A stretch of 64,000 nucleotides of DNA, from contig JALGQZ010000011.1 of assembly GCA_023105745.1 (NCBI GenBank), positions 27,154,612 to 27,218,611 on the forward strand. Direction: 5' to 3'. The translations under genes and the position numbers were made by a program. The notes under the pieces were generated by a model that had not been told where the DNA came from, did not search any database, and was given only the letters and a program-made list of their open reading frames with translations. The DNA comes from Austropuccinia psidii. Lineage: Eukaryota > Basidiomycota > Pucciniomycetes > Pucciniales > Sphaerophragmiaceae. How positions within the stretch are numbered: the first letter of the stretch is position 1; each line of letters opens with the position of its first letter. This document shows positions 46,378 to 57,480 of this stretch, piece by piece.

Positions 46378-47595
46378 TCAAAATTGACTATCTTTCCATT
46401 CCAAAGTAATTGGTCTAAGTTTTTGATGCATATTTACCACATCTTTCCCAATGTCATTATTGGACAGATTTTCTGCATGTGGTGGATCATAATCCTCATA
46501 TAGATCAAACCATTTATCACCAATTTGTGCTAACATATTATGTAAAATCATGCAAGAAACAACCCAACTAACAAAATATTCAATTCATGATTATCCTCCA
46601 TTTTATTTTGCATTTCCCTTAAATAAAACCACCTCCCCCTCAAAATTCCAATGGCATGCTTGATTCTGACCCTTGATTTTGCTAGACAGTAATTGAGACA
46701 ATGGTTGGCTTGATTCTGTGCTACAACTCCCTTATATTCTAAATTGGCAAGTAAGTACTGATATTTTTCATAAGAATCTTGAGGTGTTTGTGCTATTTTC
46801 ATATGTTGATAGACATTTGAATTATTAAGTGACCCAGTAAAGCCAACATGTAGAGTAGTGAACTGTTTGTTTATATTGCAAACCAATTTTATTGACATAG
46901 AATACCTTTATTATAAACAATCAGTAAAAATTAAATAAAGAATAAAAATTCAACAGCCTACCTCTTTTAGCAATCAAAATAGGCTTCACCATCATTTGGG
47001 GGATGTTGTGATAATGGTATGAGACTCCCATCAATAAGCCCAATTCACCCAGGGAAGCCTTCTGCCTGAACTACTTGAGACATCTCTTATTGTTTTTCTA
47101 TTGTTGGCCACACAATAGCTTTGCGCTTCAACTTCATTTATATCTGGATCACTCTTTGAGTGTAAAACACAATAGCCCCATGGCTAATTCCAAATAGCAT
47201 TCCAATCTTTCCCAAAGCGGCCCAATTGCCATTTCATCCTAGCCTTAATAGTGCCACAGCCAATTGGATTGTAGGATTGTGTTGTTGTTGTTTTGTCATG
47301 AGTTTTTAAAGGTTTTATCATCTTGAATTTTTGCAACCAATTTTTCAAATGATTCATGTGTGGTCCTAAATAGCTGTCAAAACTTTTCAGATGATAATGT
47401 TTGTAAATCATTCATTGTATACATGTAATTTGATGGATATATTCTACGAGGATTGCTGTATCTTTGTGATGTTATCATATCTAATAAGATTATATCTTCC
47501 TGGATATCAGAATCACTATTAGAGCTGAGAGCATTGATGAACTGCAGTGAGTTTAATTTCTGAAGCAAAGGTAGCCTTTGAGATGCCTTTGTCAT
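46378..47595 (-). pseudogene. HARBI1-like (DDE_Tnp_4) nuclease of the Harbinger-type element
   Basis: The ATG at 47595 gives MTKASQRLPLLQKL, then MITSQRYSNPRRIYPSNYMY, LGRFGKDW/IGMLFGISHGAIVFYT, the first catalytic block GLIDGSLIPLSQHP with its Asp kept, and GEAYFDC. A likely intron spans 46906-46961. Exon 2 reads YSMSIKLVCNINKQFTTLHV: the expected second Asp (V-C-D) is Asn (46875-46877). Then TGSLNNSNVYQ, YLLANLEYKG, where the expected Asp of L-x-D is also Asn (46743-46745), NYCLAKSRVRIKHAIGILRG, and after a shift CMILHNMLAQIGDKW ending at a TGA near 46378. It would cut the transposon ends. Several stops and shifts are present. Confidence 0.85.
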
Positions 47596-47910
47596 GGTAA
47601 AATGAAGACAAGATTTATAGAAAATGCAATTTGAAATCAAATAACTTAATAAATGACCAGTATATTCAGATTTTATGAAAGAGAAGGGGAGTTTTATGCA
47701 ATTTAACATTCCATTACTGAGTTTTGTGTTGTAAAAATTTCCCTTTAAGTGAAGCTAAAGGTGGGATTTTAGTATCAAAAAAATGGAATTTGGTACCAAA
47801 AAACCTGGGTTTTTGTACCTCAAAATACCTCACCTCTTGAGGTGTGGGATTTCCCAAATCCCAAAAAGTTAATTTGGGATTTGACAAAAAAAAAACTTGG
47901 AATTTTGAGT

Positions 47911-47937
47911 GTAGGATTTAGTAACTTTAACACCCCC
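47911..47937 (-). repeat. Right terminal inverted repeat of the Harbinger-type element
   Basis: On the minus strand: GGGGGTGTTAAAGTTAC... to ...AAATCCTAC, matching the left end. Followed by TAATA (47938-47942), the same as before the left end. Confidence 0.85.
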
Positions 47938-47942
47938 TAATA

Positions 47943-50133
47943 GTAAATAGAATGATGATTAATAAATTTAGATTAAATAGTAAATCAATTGAAGATTTTC
48001 TGGAGTTCCTATTGAATTTAATTCCAAAAATTTATTTTTCTTTAATTTAATATTTTTCTTTTTTTTTTTTATTTCAATTTCTTAAAACAATTTTTTTTTT
48101 TAAATCTTTTTTATTTTAATTAAATCAAATTTTGAATTAAAATTAATTAACTTTTAAAATTTTCTTTTTTTTTAATTTTTTTTTTATTATTAATTTATTT
48201 TTTTAATTTAATTTTATGGATTTTTTTTTATAAATAATTTTTCTTTAAATCTATTTAATTAATCTTTTATAGGTTTTTAATGAGTTAATATATCATCACT
48301 TAAAAACAAAATGAATTTTTTAAAGATCCCACTCTTATAATTCAAATTTATTATCAAATACCTTTTTTAATTTTCAACTTTATTAATAATGGGTTTCTTA
48401 TACTGTAAAATTCTTCATAAAAATGTAAATTTCTAGAGTTTGAAATTATTTCAAATAATAACAGAATTTAAATAATTTTTTTTCTACATTCACATCCCTT
48501 AATATTTAATAAATTTTAAATGTTTTAAAATAACCTTAAAGACTAAAATTCACTCTTAAATAAAAAATTTAGCAGTAGATTATTGATAAATCCCACCTAA
48601 ATATAAAATTGAGCTATAATTGAATTACCCATAATATTGGGTAAAAAAAGCTTTTTTTTTCAAAAAACTTATTCAACTTCCTATTAATTAAGAACTTTAA
48701 TTGAAGTTAAGTTTGCCTTATTATCAAATAAATTATTCATTTCATTATAGATTGGACACATAAATTCCAATTTTTCCCCCAAATGATTTATAAATCCATT
48801 TTAATGATCTTCAATCAATTCTGAATTCATGTTATTCTTAAATTTTTACTATTTTTTCTATTCAGCTCAGATTTTGGCTTAAATAAGATTTAAATATTTT
48901 TTTACTTAAAAAATTCAAGGGCCATGATTTTAAACAACTTTTTTAATTGATTTAATTTTAAATATTTAGTGATGGTGAGCTACAAGTACTTAAATTTGAA
49001 TCAAAATTCAATTTTTTTCTTGACCAAGAAATTATACATAAAGAATAATATTAAGCTTTATGACCTCAAGGATTAAAGATTGACCCTATTGATTATTCAA
49101 ATAAGTAATCTTGTGTTATTTTGATTGGAAAAATTATCAACATAATTAAATTAAAGCTATAAAAGAATTTGTGAAGTTAATTTTAAGGATTTCAATTTCT
49201 TTAAAAAATGAATAAAAATTCAAACATTAAAAAACAAATTTTTGTTTAAAAACTTTCAATTTATTTAATTAAAATCATAAAATTTTCAAAAAAAAAAAAA
49301 AAATTCAAATTAAAATTTTAATAAAACTCAATCAACGGAGTCAAAAAAGAAAACAATGAAAAAAAAATTTTTTTTTTTTTATGTTAGTTTTTATTAGAAA
49401 TATATATATATATATATATATATTTCTTTTTATAAAGTATTTAATTTTAAAATAATTTTTAAAAAAATAAAAAAATTCTATAAAGTAAATTTATTCTAAT
49501 AAAATAAAATTAAAATTTTTAATAATAATATAAGTTAATTTTTTTTTTTTTTTTTAATTTTATTAAAATTTTTATAATTTTTTTTACAATTTTTTTATTT
49601 TTTTAATTCTAAGTTTTTTTTTTTTTTTGGTTTTAAATTTAATAAATTAATATTTTTTTATTTTATTTTTTTATTTCTTAAAAAAAAAAAAGATTTTTTT
49701 TTTTTTTTGTTTTATATTTTATCAATTTTTTTAAAAATTGTTATTATTCTTATTTAATATAAATTTCATTCAAATTTTAAATTGATTTAAATAAATATCT
49801 CAAAAATAAATAAATTAATAATTTAATTTTTTTTTTTTTTTTTTTTACCTTTTTAATGATTTGATTTAACTAATTAATCATTAAAATAATTATTATTATT
49901 ATTATTATTATTATTTTCATTATTAATATCAAAATTGATATTTAAATTGAAAAATTTAAAATAAAATTTTTATTTTACTTTATTTTTTTAAATAATATAA
50001 AAGAAAAAAAAATAATTATTAAGAATTTTATTTTATTTTTTTTTCTTTTTCAATTAAAAGAAAACTTAAAAAAAAACAAAAAAAAATTGAATTATATTAT
50101 TAATTAAAACAATGTTGTTGTTGTTTTTTCATA

Positions 50134-50164
<31 letters not shown>

Positions 50165-51100
50165 TTTTACTTTTCAAATAATCAATAAATAAGTTTTAAA
50201 ATTAAAATTATTATTATTATTATTAAATATTTCTAATTAATTTTAACTTTTAAATAAAATTTTAAAATAGATAAATAATTAAATTTAATATTTATAAATT
50301 AAGATAATTTTTTTTTTTAGAATAAAAAAAAAAATTCAATAAAGATCAATAAAAATATTTTTTCTTTTGAAATTCTTATTTTAATTAATTCTATAAATAA
50401 ATAAATAAATAAATATAATTGGGTTCAATTTTTATAAAAAAAAAAAAAAAAAAAAAAAAAACATAAAGTTCAAATATTTCTAAATTTAGATTTTATTAAA
50501 AAAATATAATTAAATTAAATTAATTCAAAATTTTTTGAAAAACTCAATAAAAAAAAAAAAAAATAAATCAAATTTTTATAAAAATTAATTTTAATTTAAT
50601 TATTTCAATAAAAATTAACTTTTAAATTCAAAATTTAAAAAAAAAAAAAAAAAAAACTAAGATAATTTAATTCTTTTCATGTGTGTTTTTTTTTTTATGA
50701 AAAAGACAAAACTTTTTTTTTTTGAATATTTAATTATTATAAATTAAAATTATGATCTTGATTATTATTTTCTTTTTTTTGGCTTATTAATATTTTAAAT
50801 AATTTTCTTCTTTAACTCAATATTTTTTTTTTAAAACGAAAAGAAAAATAAAATAAAACAAAATTTTAGTAATGTTTTATAATATTCATTACTTTTAAAA
50901 AAAAAAAAAAATCATAGAATTGAAAAGAAGAAAAAAAAAAAAAATTTAAAATTTAAAATTTTTATGTAAAATGATAAATAAATTAAAAAAAAATCAATTA
51001 AATAGTAAAATAGTATTATATAGAAATATATTGTCACCAAAACAAATAATATATATATTTATGATTTATTTATTCATAAATTTATTTTCTTATCTTAAAT
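47943..51100. other. A/T desert with long homopolymers
   Basis: Nearly pure A and T, especially 49200-51000: many A or T runs of 10-26 (for example 26 A at 50436-50461), an (AT)n run at 49400-49423 and an (ATT)n run near 49885-49915. No coding or transposon motif was seen. The open frame at 50971-51156 is chance. Confidence 0.6.
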
Positions 51101-53460
51101 TGTACCGTACCTTTGGACTGTACAGTACAGTACAAGATGTACAGCCTAATCACTAATAATAATAAGAATTATTTCTTTTCGTTTTCCTTTTATAAAAAGA
51201 AGATTCTGATTTTAACTTTTTAAGTTTCTTTTTTAATTTAAAACTAATTTAATAATAAAGCAATATGAGTAATTTACATATTTTTTTTCAATTATTATGT
51301 TTTTTTCTTGCGTTTTAAATATTAGCTTATTCAAAGATGTATATATCAAAAAAAAAATTGTTAGAATTTTTATGATTTGATTAAGTTTTTTTTTATAAAG
51401 GTTGTGTACTGTACAGAGTAAAGGCTTTACTAAATTGATGCAATCTCAACATAGCCACATTATTGCTGTAATCCCTTTGAAAAAGAAAAAATCTTTTCAT
51501 AACTGTACAGTAAATTCAACTTGAATAAATACTCTAAATTTCAAAGAAAGTCATCAAAGCGTATTGTACATAATTTTTCTAGCTTTGGCTTGGCTTGATG
51601 TCGTAATAAAAGATTTAGTTTTAAATGCCTTTTTGTACTGTTTTTAAGTTGACAGTTTTAGTTTTTATTGAATAATTCTTCAAAATGGGATTATCAATTG
51701 GTGTAAGTCTTCGTCCGAGTTTTTTCAAGCACACATATCATCTGGGATGCTCTTTCACTTTGAACCAATTAGGTTTTAAGAAGGTGCCAGATCACTTGAC
51801 TCAGGTCAATGTCTGATTTCCAAAGAATTTTTTTGTGAGCGCTTTCATTAGCTTTCATCGAATTTGACTTGGTTTATTTGAGGCCTCACTCATGGACTAT
51901 CAGAGGCCACCTGTTGGTATAAATCTGTGGGAGCCATTATCAGTATTAGACCAATTTTACTGAGAATGCCAAGGGTGGCGGCAAGTTGGGCCATACAGGA
52001 CACTTGAATTGTGCGCACATTACCGTACGGTTCAGTACTGGAGACTACTTTAAGCTGGTGAGTTATTCGGTTTACAATGCAATTCGCCATAAGGCTCATA
52101 AAAGGATAAGAGGCACTGCTGAAGTATTGTCAATTTTGTTACGTAACAATGGTGTCCTTGACAGGACCAACCCTTCACAATCGAATGACAGTTCCTGGAC
52201 CTCTACCCTTGAGAGGGATTATTCCACACCGGCAGATGAGTGGTTGGCAGGTTGCAAAATAACGCACGGGGGCAGATTATTACAGTGCTTTACGCATTTG
52301 GGTGAGGTGGACAGTAAGGGTGAAGGCCAGTAAGAATATCTTTCCGAAAGGATTTACTGACAGACGTAAAATGGACAAAAGGGAACTTGTCATAGGCTTG
52401 AAAAAGCTCAAGCAAGAGTCGATTACATTCTGATGATCGCATTGGGTTGAGCGCTGTAGGATGGTCGTTCGACTTGAATTTTGAGTTACTTGTCGATGGC
52501 TATTCTGTGTTGGCATATGGGTCGACTACAGTTTTGTTGAGTATGTGCTGGGCCATGGAGGTATCACAAACGAGCTCCTGTTCTGGTGCGCAGGCTGACT
52601 TGCCGACCCAAATCGGCGACCTGTCGAGGCCTTCTTGCTGCAGTGCCGCACAGTGGAGTGTGACTGTACAGTACGTACACGCAGGAGCATAGACATTTAG
52701 AGATGGTGCTGTAAGATCTTTTCTCTTACTGTACGGCCGTCATGACGCTTCTTGTATGTGAGGAAGAAGAGGGCGTTGTGGTGCAAGGAAGTTTCAGGTG
52801 TGCTGTTGATTGTCTGTCTCATACGTAATGAATGAAAAGGCCCAGATGAGCCAGGAAGCTTTCCGTTTGGTTGATTTCGAGTGATGGTGGCTGCTTGGCA
52901 TGTGGTGAAGCACATGGCCGAGACATTTCCTTTGAGGCTGCTGGATGACACTGGACACAAAGAACTTCCCCGAGCTTCCTGATATCGTCTTCTCATTCCA
53001 GACTCTACTGCCCTCACGCCGGCGAGAAATGATGGAGATGGCTGGCTCGATGGATGGAGCGAAGCAGCGTATCAAGCGACGGAGCGCTCGATAGCTCTGT
53101 CCCAGCTCCATGCGATGGGTGCAAGGACATTCCTGATGGCCATGAGCAAGCATCCCGTCCGAATCGATGGATGATATCCCGGCAGCCCGGATGAGCCCAG
53201 TCCTCCGGCGGCCTGGTTCAGTCACCTGCTGCCGCCGACTGGCTCTATGTGGTATCCATCCGATTCGCACACCGCGACGAGCCAACGCATCCGTCATCCA
53301 TTCCACGGCCGGCCGGCTGATGGCATGCTGCTTTGAATGAGCGGAGAAGAGCCTGCTGCAGGCAGCCGATTCCATCGCGCTCAGCGTGTCAGGTCTTCAT
53401 CAAAATCGCAGTTGATTTGTACACCAGTACATACACCAGTACACCCAAGCCATACGCTCC
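51101..53460. promoter_or_regulatory. GC-richer region with clustered GTAC-core palindromes
   Basis: Copies of CTGTACAG, GTACAGTAC or close forms at 51101-51110, 51118-51144, 51405-51415, 51503-51510, 51564-51570, 51634-51640, 52021-52040, 52664-52679, 52729-52736 and 53419-53446. Spacing is irregular, unlike a satellite. They lie upstream of the zinc-finger gene, so a binding-site cluster is possible but unproven. Open frames here (51986-52333 plus, 52794-53375 minus) show no family features; a non-coding transcript or long leader is equally possible. Confidence 0.4.
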
Positions 53461-54198
53461 GCCTTCCTGATCGGTAAAGGACCGGAAGACGCCGAACGTC
53501 CCGGAAGATGGCCAAAGAAAAGCACGGATGGGGCTGGCTCCATACACCGGCTTAGTTGCAGCGGCACCCTTGGGCGCTTGGACCGCCGCCTAGCTTCGTC
53601 TTATCTCCACCATCTTGACGAGACCAGCCAGCCAGCCAGCAGCAAGCCGCCCAGAAGACGCGTCATGGCACTCGTCCCGATGAAGCTTTAAATGCAACCA
53701 GGCCGGCACCTCACCTGCTCCATGCGCCAGCCTTAAAGTCAGACCTCTCTCGGCCACAGCCTGTGTCCCCGTCACTTAAAGCCTCACTGCGCTCCAGTGG
53801 TTGCCGTACAGGCGTTCGCTGCTTGTTGCTCTCCACTTTGCTGGTCTCCATCCCCAAAGCGTCTTCTGAGCGTCCTCGGCGTGTTTCGGTTTCAGTCTCT
53901 GACTTGGCCCCGCTCTCCTCAGCGCCCATCTCCAAATTGGCATACCTTCCACAAGCCTTCTCTGCCGTCCTCCACGCCTGAAGCATGGGCCCTTCTTCCG
54001 CGCATTCTTCCGTCCTCACAGACGAAAATCTCAGGTATCCTGACGTCCTTAGGCCCGTCGCCGAGCGTAAGTCTCAAGTTTCCCATGGCAACCTCTTCCT
54101 TGATCGGGATCCTTCCTGGCTTGGTCCTGTCCCTTCAGGCGTCATTCTTGTCCTGCATCACCAAAACTGAAGCTTTGCCACCCTTAGAAAAGGCTATC
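53461..54198 (+). promoter_or_regulatory. GC-rich probable promoter and 5' leader of the zinc-finger gene
   Basis: The most GC-rich DNA of the window (about 60% in line 53281-53340, by count). Pyrimidine-rich plus-strand stretches from about 53800 suit a fungal transcription start region. The frame of the zinc-finger gene stays open back to 53797 but has no ATG there (a GTG at 53797 is the only initiator-like codon). The in-frame ATG at 54086 is an alternative start. Confidence 0.45.
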
Positions 54199-55317
54199 AT
54201 GCCAGAGCCTCACCCCCCCATCAATCGATACGTAGATCCATACCCTCCCGAATATCTTTCTAGCTCTTATCCGGTTTTGCCTCCAACCCACGACAAGTAT
54301 GACCCCGGAAAGAATATGCACTTTCTATCTTTTGCCACACCCAACCTCCTTGACGAACCCAAAACCTATTCGCCCAGCCCCACACTCACCCATGAACCCC
54401 AAGGTCCCTATGCCGATCCCCCCCTCGAACAGCATTATCGTCCCCCATACTCTACGCCAGTTGTCATGCCTTCTATGTTTGACGACCGCGTCGACTATGC
54501 CCAACACGGTTGGCTTTATCGCCCACCCCAGAATTCTCAAGCAAATCATCACATCATCCCCGCTCCCCAGATTCCTGTGTTTCATGAAGTTGAAAGGAGT
54601 GCTTTGGTTCAACGTCCCCGGCATAGCCACAGGCCAACCACCTGGCTCACTCGCTTCAATGGTCCCCATATTCCCTACACTCACGCCGATTATCCTGTTG
54701 TAATGGAAGAAGCCCGCTATGAGGAATACTGTCCCCCACCCAGGCCACTCCCTCAATCTAGCTACCCTCCTGCGATCGAGTCTCATGGTGGCCGTCCTGC
54801 TAAATCAGTCACTCAAGATCGCCAACGTCCTTACACTTGTGAAATATGCGGCTCAAAATTCAACAGGAATCATGATCTCAAACGACATAGTAGGATTCAT
54901 TTGGAGATTAAACGTAATTATTCTATCCTTCTTTGCTTCAAACCGCCCAATCAGTCTCTAATTCCCCTTCGCCATCTTATAGCCTTTCCTTGCGGTTGGT
55001 GTGAGAAATCATTTTCTCGCAAAGACGCTCTCAAAAGACATTTAATGGTCAAAGCTTGCTCAGGCTCTAAGGACGTTTCTGTTGAAGAAAGTGTTAGGAA
55101 AGCAGAGGAAGCACGCCGAGCAAGAGCTGCGCTTGCTGCGGCCGCCGAATATCCCCCAAATACCTATTTTGTTCACCAGCCATCTGCTCAAAGTAATGGC
55201 AGTGATGAAAGTGATCAAAGTCCTGCAACAGAACCTTTGTACGCTTTTCGCGGCAGCGTCTGTAGCGCCTCTGAGGACAGCACTTGTACAAATGACAGTG
55301 TGACTTGTTCCACCTAA
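54199..55317 (+). CDS. C2H2 zinc-finger transcription factor
   Basis: Start chosen at the ATG 54199 (A at -3), giving MPEPHPPINRYVDPYPPEYL; the in-frame ATG at 54086 would add 38 residues. One intron, 54914-54982 (69 bp, GTAATT...TTATAG), is a multiple of three, so the frame also reads through it. Splicing yields 349 residues and joins the fingers as HLEIKPFPCGWC, the normal linker. Finger 1 at residues 214-234 is C-x2-C-x12-H-x3-H (CEICGSKFNRNHDLKRH...). Finger 2 at 242-264 is C-x2-C-x12-H-x5-C (CGWCEKSFSRKDALKRH...C). The first 200 residues are rich in Pro, Tyr and His; an Ala/Arg/Glu-rich helix (VRKAEEARRARAALAAAAEY) and a Ser-rich acidic tail follow. It presumably binds DNA in the nucleus; the target is unknown. 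Apparently intact. Confidence 0.85.
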   Translation: MPEPHPPINRYVDPYPPEYLSSSYPVLPPTHDKYDPGKNMHFLSFATPNLLDEPKTYSPSPTLTHEPQGPYADPPLEQHYRPPYSTPVVMPSMFDDRVDYAQHGWLYRPPQNSQANHHIIPAPQIPVFHEVERSALVQRPRHSHRPTTWLTRFNGPHIPYTHADYPVVMEEARYEEYCPPPRPLPQSSYPPAIESHGGRPAKSVTQDRQRPYTCEICGSKFNRNHDLKRHSRIHLEIKRNYSILLCFKPPNQSLIPLRHLIAFPCGWCEKSFSRKDALKRHLMVKACSGSKDVSVEESVRKAEEARRARAALAAAAEYPPNTYFVHQPSAQSNGSDESDQSPATEPLYAFRGSVCSASEDSTCTNDSVTCST

Positions 55318-56049
55318 AAAAAATTATCTTTAAATAGTCTTATTTTAATGTATTAAATTCAACTTATATTTTGTTCAGACAATACACTCGCATACCTCCT
55401 CTGTCGACAGAGCGCCCTATGTTTTATAAAGCTAAGTTGGGAGTTGATTTTTTTCATTCCTCAAACCAACTCTCCCAATTTGATAGAAAAAAAACCAATA
55501 AACAATTCTTACTACGTTATTTGACATGAATTATTACGCGAAAAAACCCGTCACGATATTTTTTCACCTTGAATTTGAAAGTTTAACTTTTCTAGTCTGT
55601 TTGCTTGGAGAATTAATTTCTTTGTGATAAATCCCATTGAGTGGTGAGATTTTAAAATAGTCATTGTCTGATTTATATCATCATTGATTAATTCCAAAAC
55701 TTCAAGTTGAGAATACAACTACTATGATCTTTGACAAAGTTCAAGCAAGACTAACGATTCTCCTTAGTAAATATTAACAAACCGTGATGATTTCATTGGT
55801 AATTTATGGTACAAGAAAGTTAACGACTTTGAAGCTAATTGAATAACTTGTTAAAAAATAGCCAACCCGAATAATTTCAAAATAAATTTAAAAATGGTTT
55901 TTATAATCATATTAAAGCAGAAAGATACAAAAGACTAAAGGTAAAAATCACTTTGAAGTCAAAACGTGATGATTTTATTGGTATTTTAGCTTACAATAAA
56001 GTCAATGTCATTTAAACCAATTAGTTAGCTTTATAACAAATAGCTATCT
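55318..56049. other. Downstream flank of the zinc-finger gene
   Basis: The first part should hold the 3' UTR; AATAAAC at about 55497 is a possible poly(A) signal. No other gene was seen before the second A/T desert. Confidence 0.35.
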
Positions 56050-56622
56050 CAAATCATTCAAATTAAAAAATTAAAATGATTATTTTAAACAAAAAAAAAA
56101 AAAAATCAAAAAAAAAAAAAGATAAAAAAAAAAAGATAAAAAATATTAAGAATTAAAAAAAATCTTAAAATGTAAAAATTAATTATTATTATTTTTTTTT
56201 TCAAGAAAAAAAAAAAAAAAAAAACTAAGAAATTGAAAATTAATAAGAAAATTAAAGGAAATTCAAATAAATATTTAAAGAGATTAAAAAGTTAGAAAAA
56301 AAAAAACAACACATAATTATTGAATTTTCTTTCTTTTTTGATAAGGATACTAATATATTTAATAATAAAACTATAAGTCATTAACAAAATAAATTTAAGA
56401 TTAATAATAATAAATTAATAAAATTATTATTATCATTATTATTATTATTGTAAGGGTTAAAAAAATATATTAAAAATTTAATTTAAAATTTTTTTAAAAA
56501 AAAAAAAAAATTAAAAAAAAAATTTAAAAAGAAAATTAATTAAATATTTAATTTTTAATTATTTTTTTTTTTTTTTTTTTTAAATTTTTAATTTATTTTA
56601 TTTTTAATTTTTTTTTTTTTTA

Positions 56623-56656
<34 letters not shown>

Positions 56657-56780
56657 AGAAAAATCTAATTATTAATTAAAATTAATTAAAAATTGATTTG
56701 AAAATTATATTATAATTTTTAATAAATTTATAATTTTTTAAAAAAAAATTAAAAAAAAAAAATTAATTAAATTTAAAAAA

Positions 56781-56817
<37 letters not shown>

Positions 56818-57480
56818 TTTTTTTAAGATTTACAAAAAAAAAAAAAAAAAAGAGAAATTTATTTATTTATTTGTTTTTTAAAATTGTTAAAAATAGTAAT
56901 AATAATAATAATTATTATTATTAAAAAAAAAAATTAATTAATAATTTTTTTTTTTTATTTTTTAGTTTTTTTTTTTTTTGTTTAAATTTAAATATTTTTT
57001 TTTTTTTTAAAAAAAAAAAATCAATAAATCAATTTAAAAATTTAAAAATAAAAAAGTTAAAATTTACTTTTTTTTTTTGAGATGTTTTTTTTTTTTTTTA
57101 TTATTATTATTTACTTTAAATAAATAAATAAATATATATATATTCAAAATCATGATTTTTTTTTTCTTTTTTTTTTGAAAATAAAATAATTCAAATTTTT
57201 TTTATTAATTTTTTTCTTTTTTTTTTTTGATATTATAAAAATAAATAAATAAAAAATTATTTTAGATTTTAAAATTAAAAATTTGTAAATAATAAAAAAA
57301 ATAAAAAAATAAAAAAAAATAAAAAAAAATAAAAATTCATATAAATTAACTTTTTTTTTTAAAAAAAAAAAAAAAATTTAAAACAAAAATATTAATAAAT
57401 TCAAAATTAAATTAAAATTTAAAAGAGTTTTTATTTTTATTTTTTTCTTTTATTCTTTATTTATTATATGAAAAATGAAT
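56050..57480. other. Second A/T desert with long homopolymers
   Basis: Almost only A and T, with runs such as 30 A at 56625-56654 and many T-runs over 12. Short AAT/ATT repeats are interspersed. It mirrors 47943-51100 on the other side of the zinc-finger island. No coding content. Confidence 0.6.

Larger units (their letters stand above)
42440..47937. mobile_element. PIF/Harbinger-type DNA transposon with three decayed genes
   Basis: The ends are inverted repeats: left GGGTGTGTCAAAGTCACCAA... (42440-42466) pairs with the reverse complement of 47911-47937 (GGGGGTGTTAAAGTTACTAA...), with a few C/T differences and one indel. TAATA stands directly outside both ends (42435-42439 and 47938-47942) and contains the TAA favoured by this superfamily. 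Inside are a plus-strand Myb/SANT-like gene, a plus-strand spliced gene of unknown role and a minus-strand HARBI1-like nuclease. A nuclease plus a Myb-like protein is the known Harbinger pairing. All three are broken, so the copy is dead. Length 5498 bp. Confidence 0.85.

Noticed and set aside
51986..52333. 115-codon plus-strand open frame
   Set aside because: No family motif and no clear promoter or splice structure; kept only as part of the GTAC-rich region.
52794..53375. 193-codon minus-strand open frame
   Set aside because: Lies in GC-rich DNA where long chance frames are common; no domain, signal or family motif, and other frames there are open too.
53797..54198. N-terminal extension of the zinc-finger frame
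   Set aside because: Starts at GTG, not ATG, and its sequence looks like translated pyrimidine-rich leader; the ATG at 54199 is preferred.
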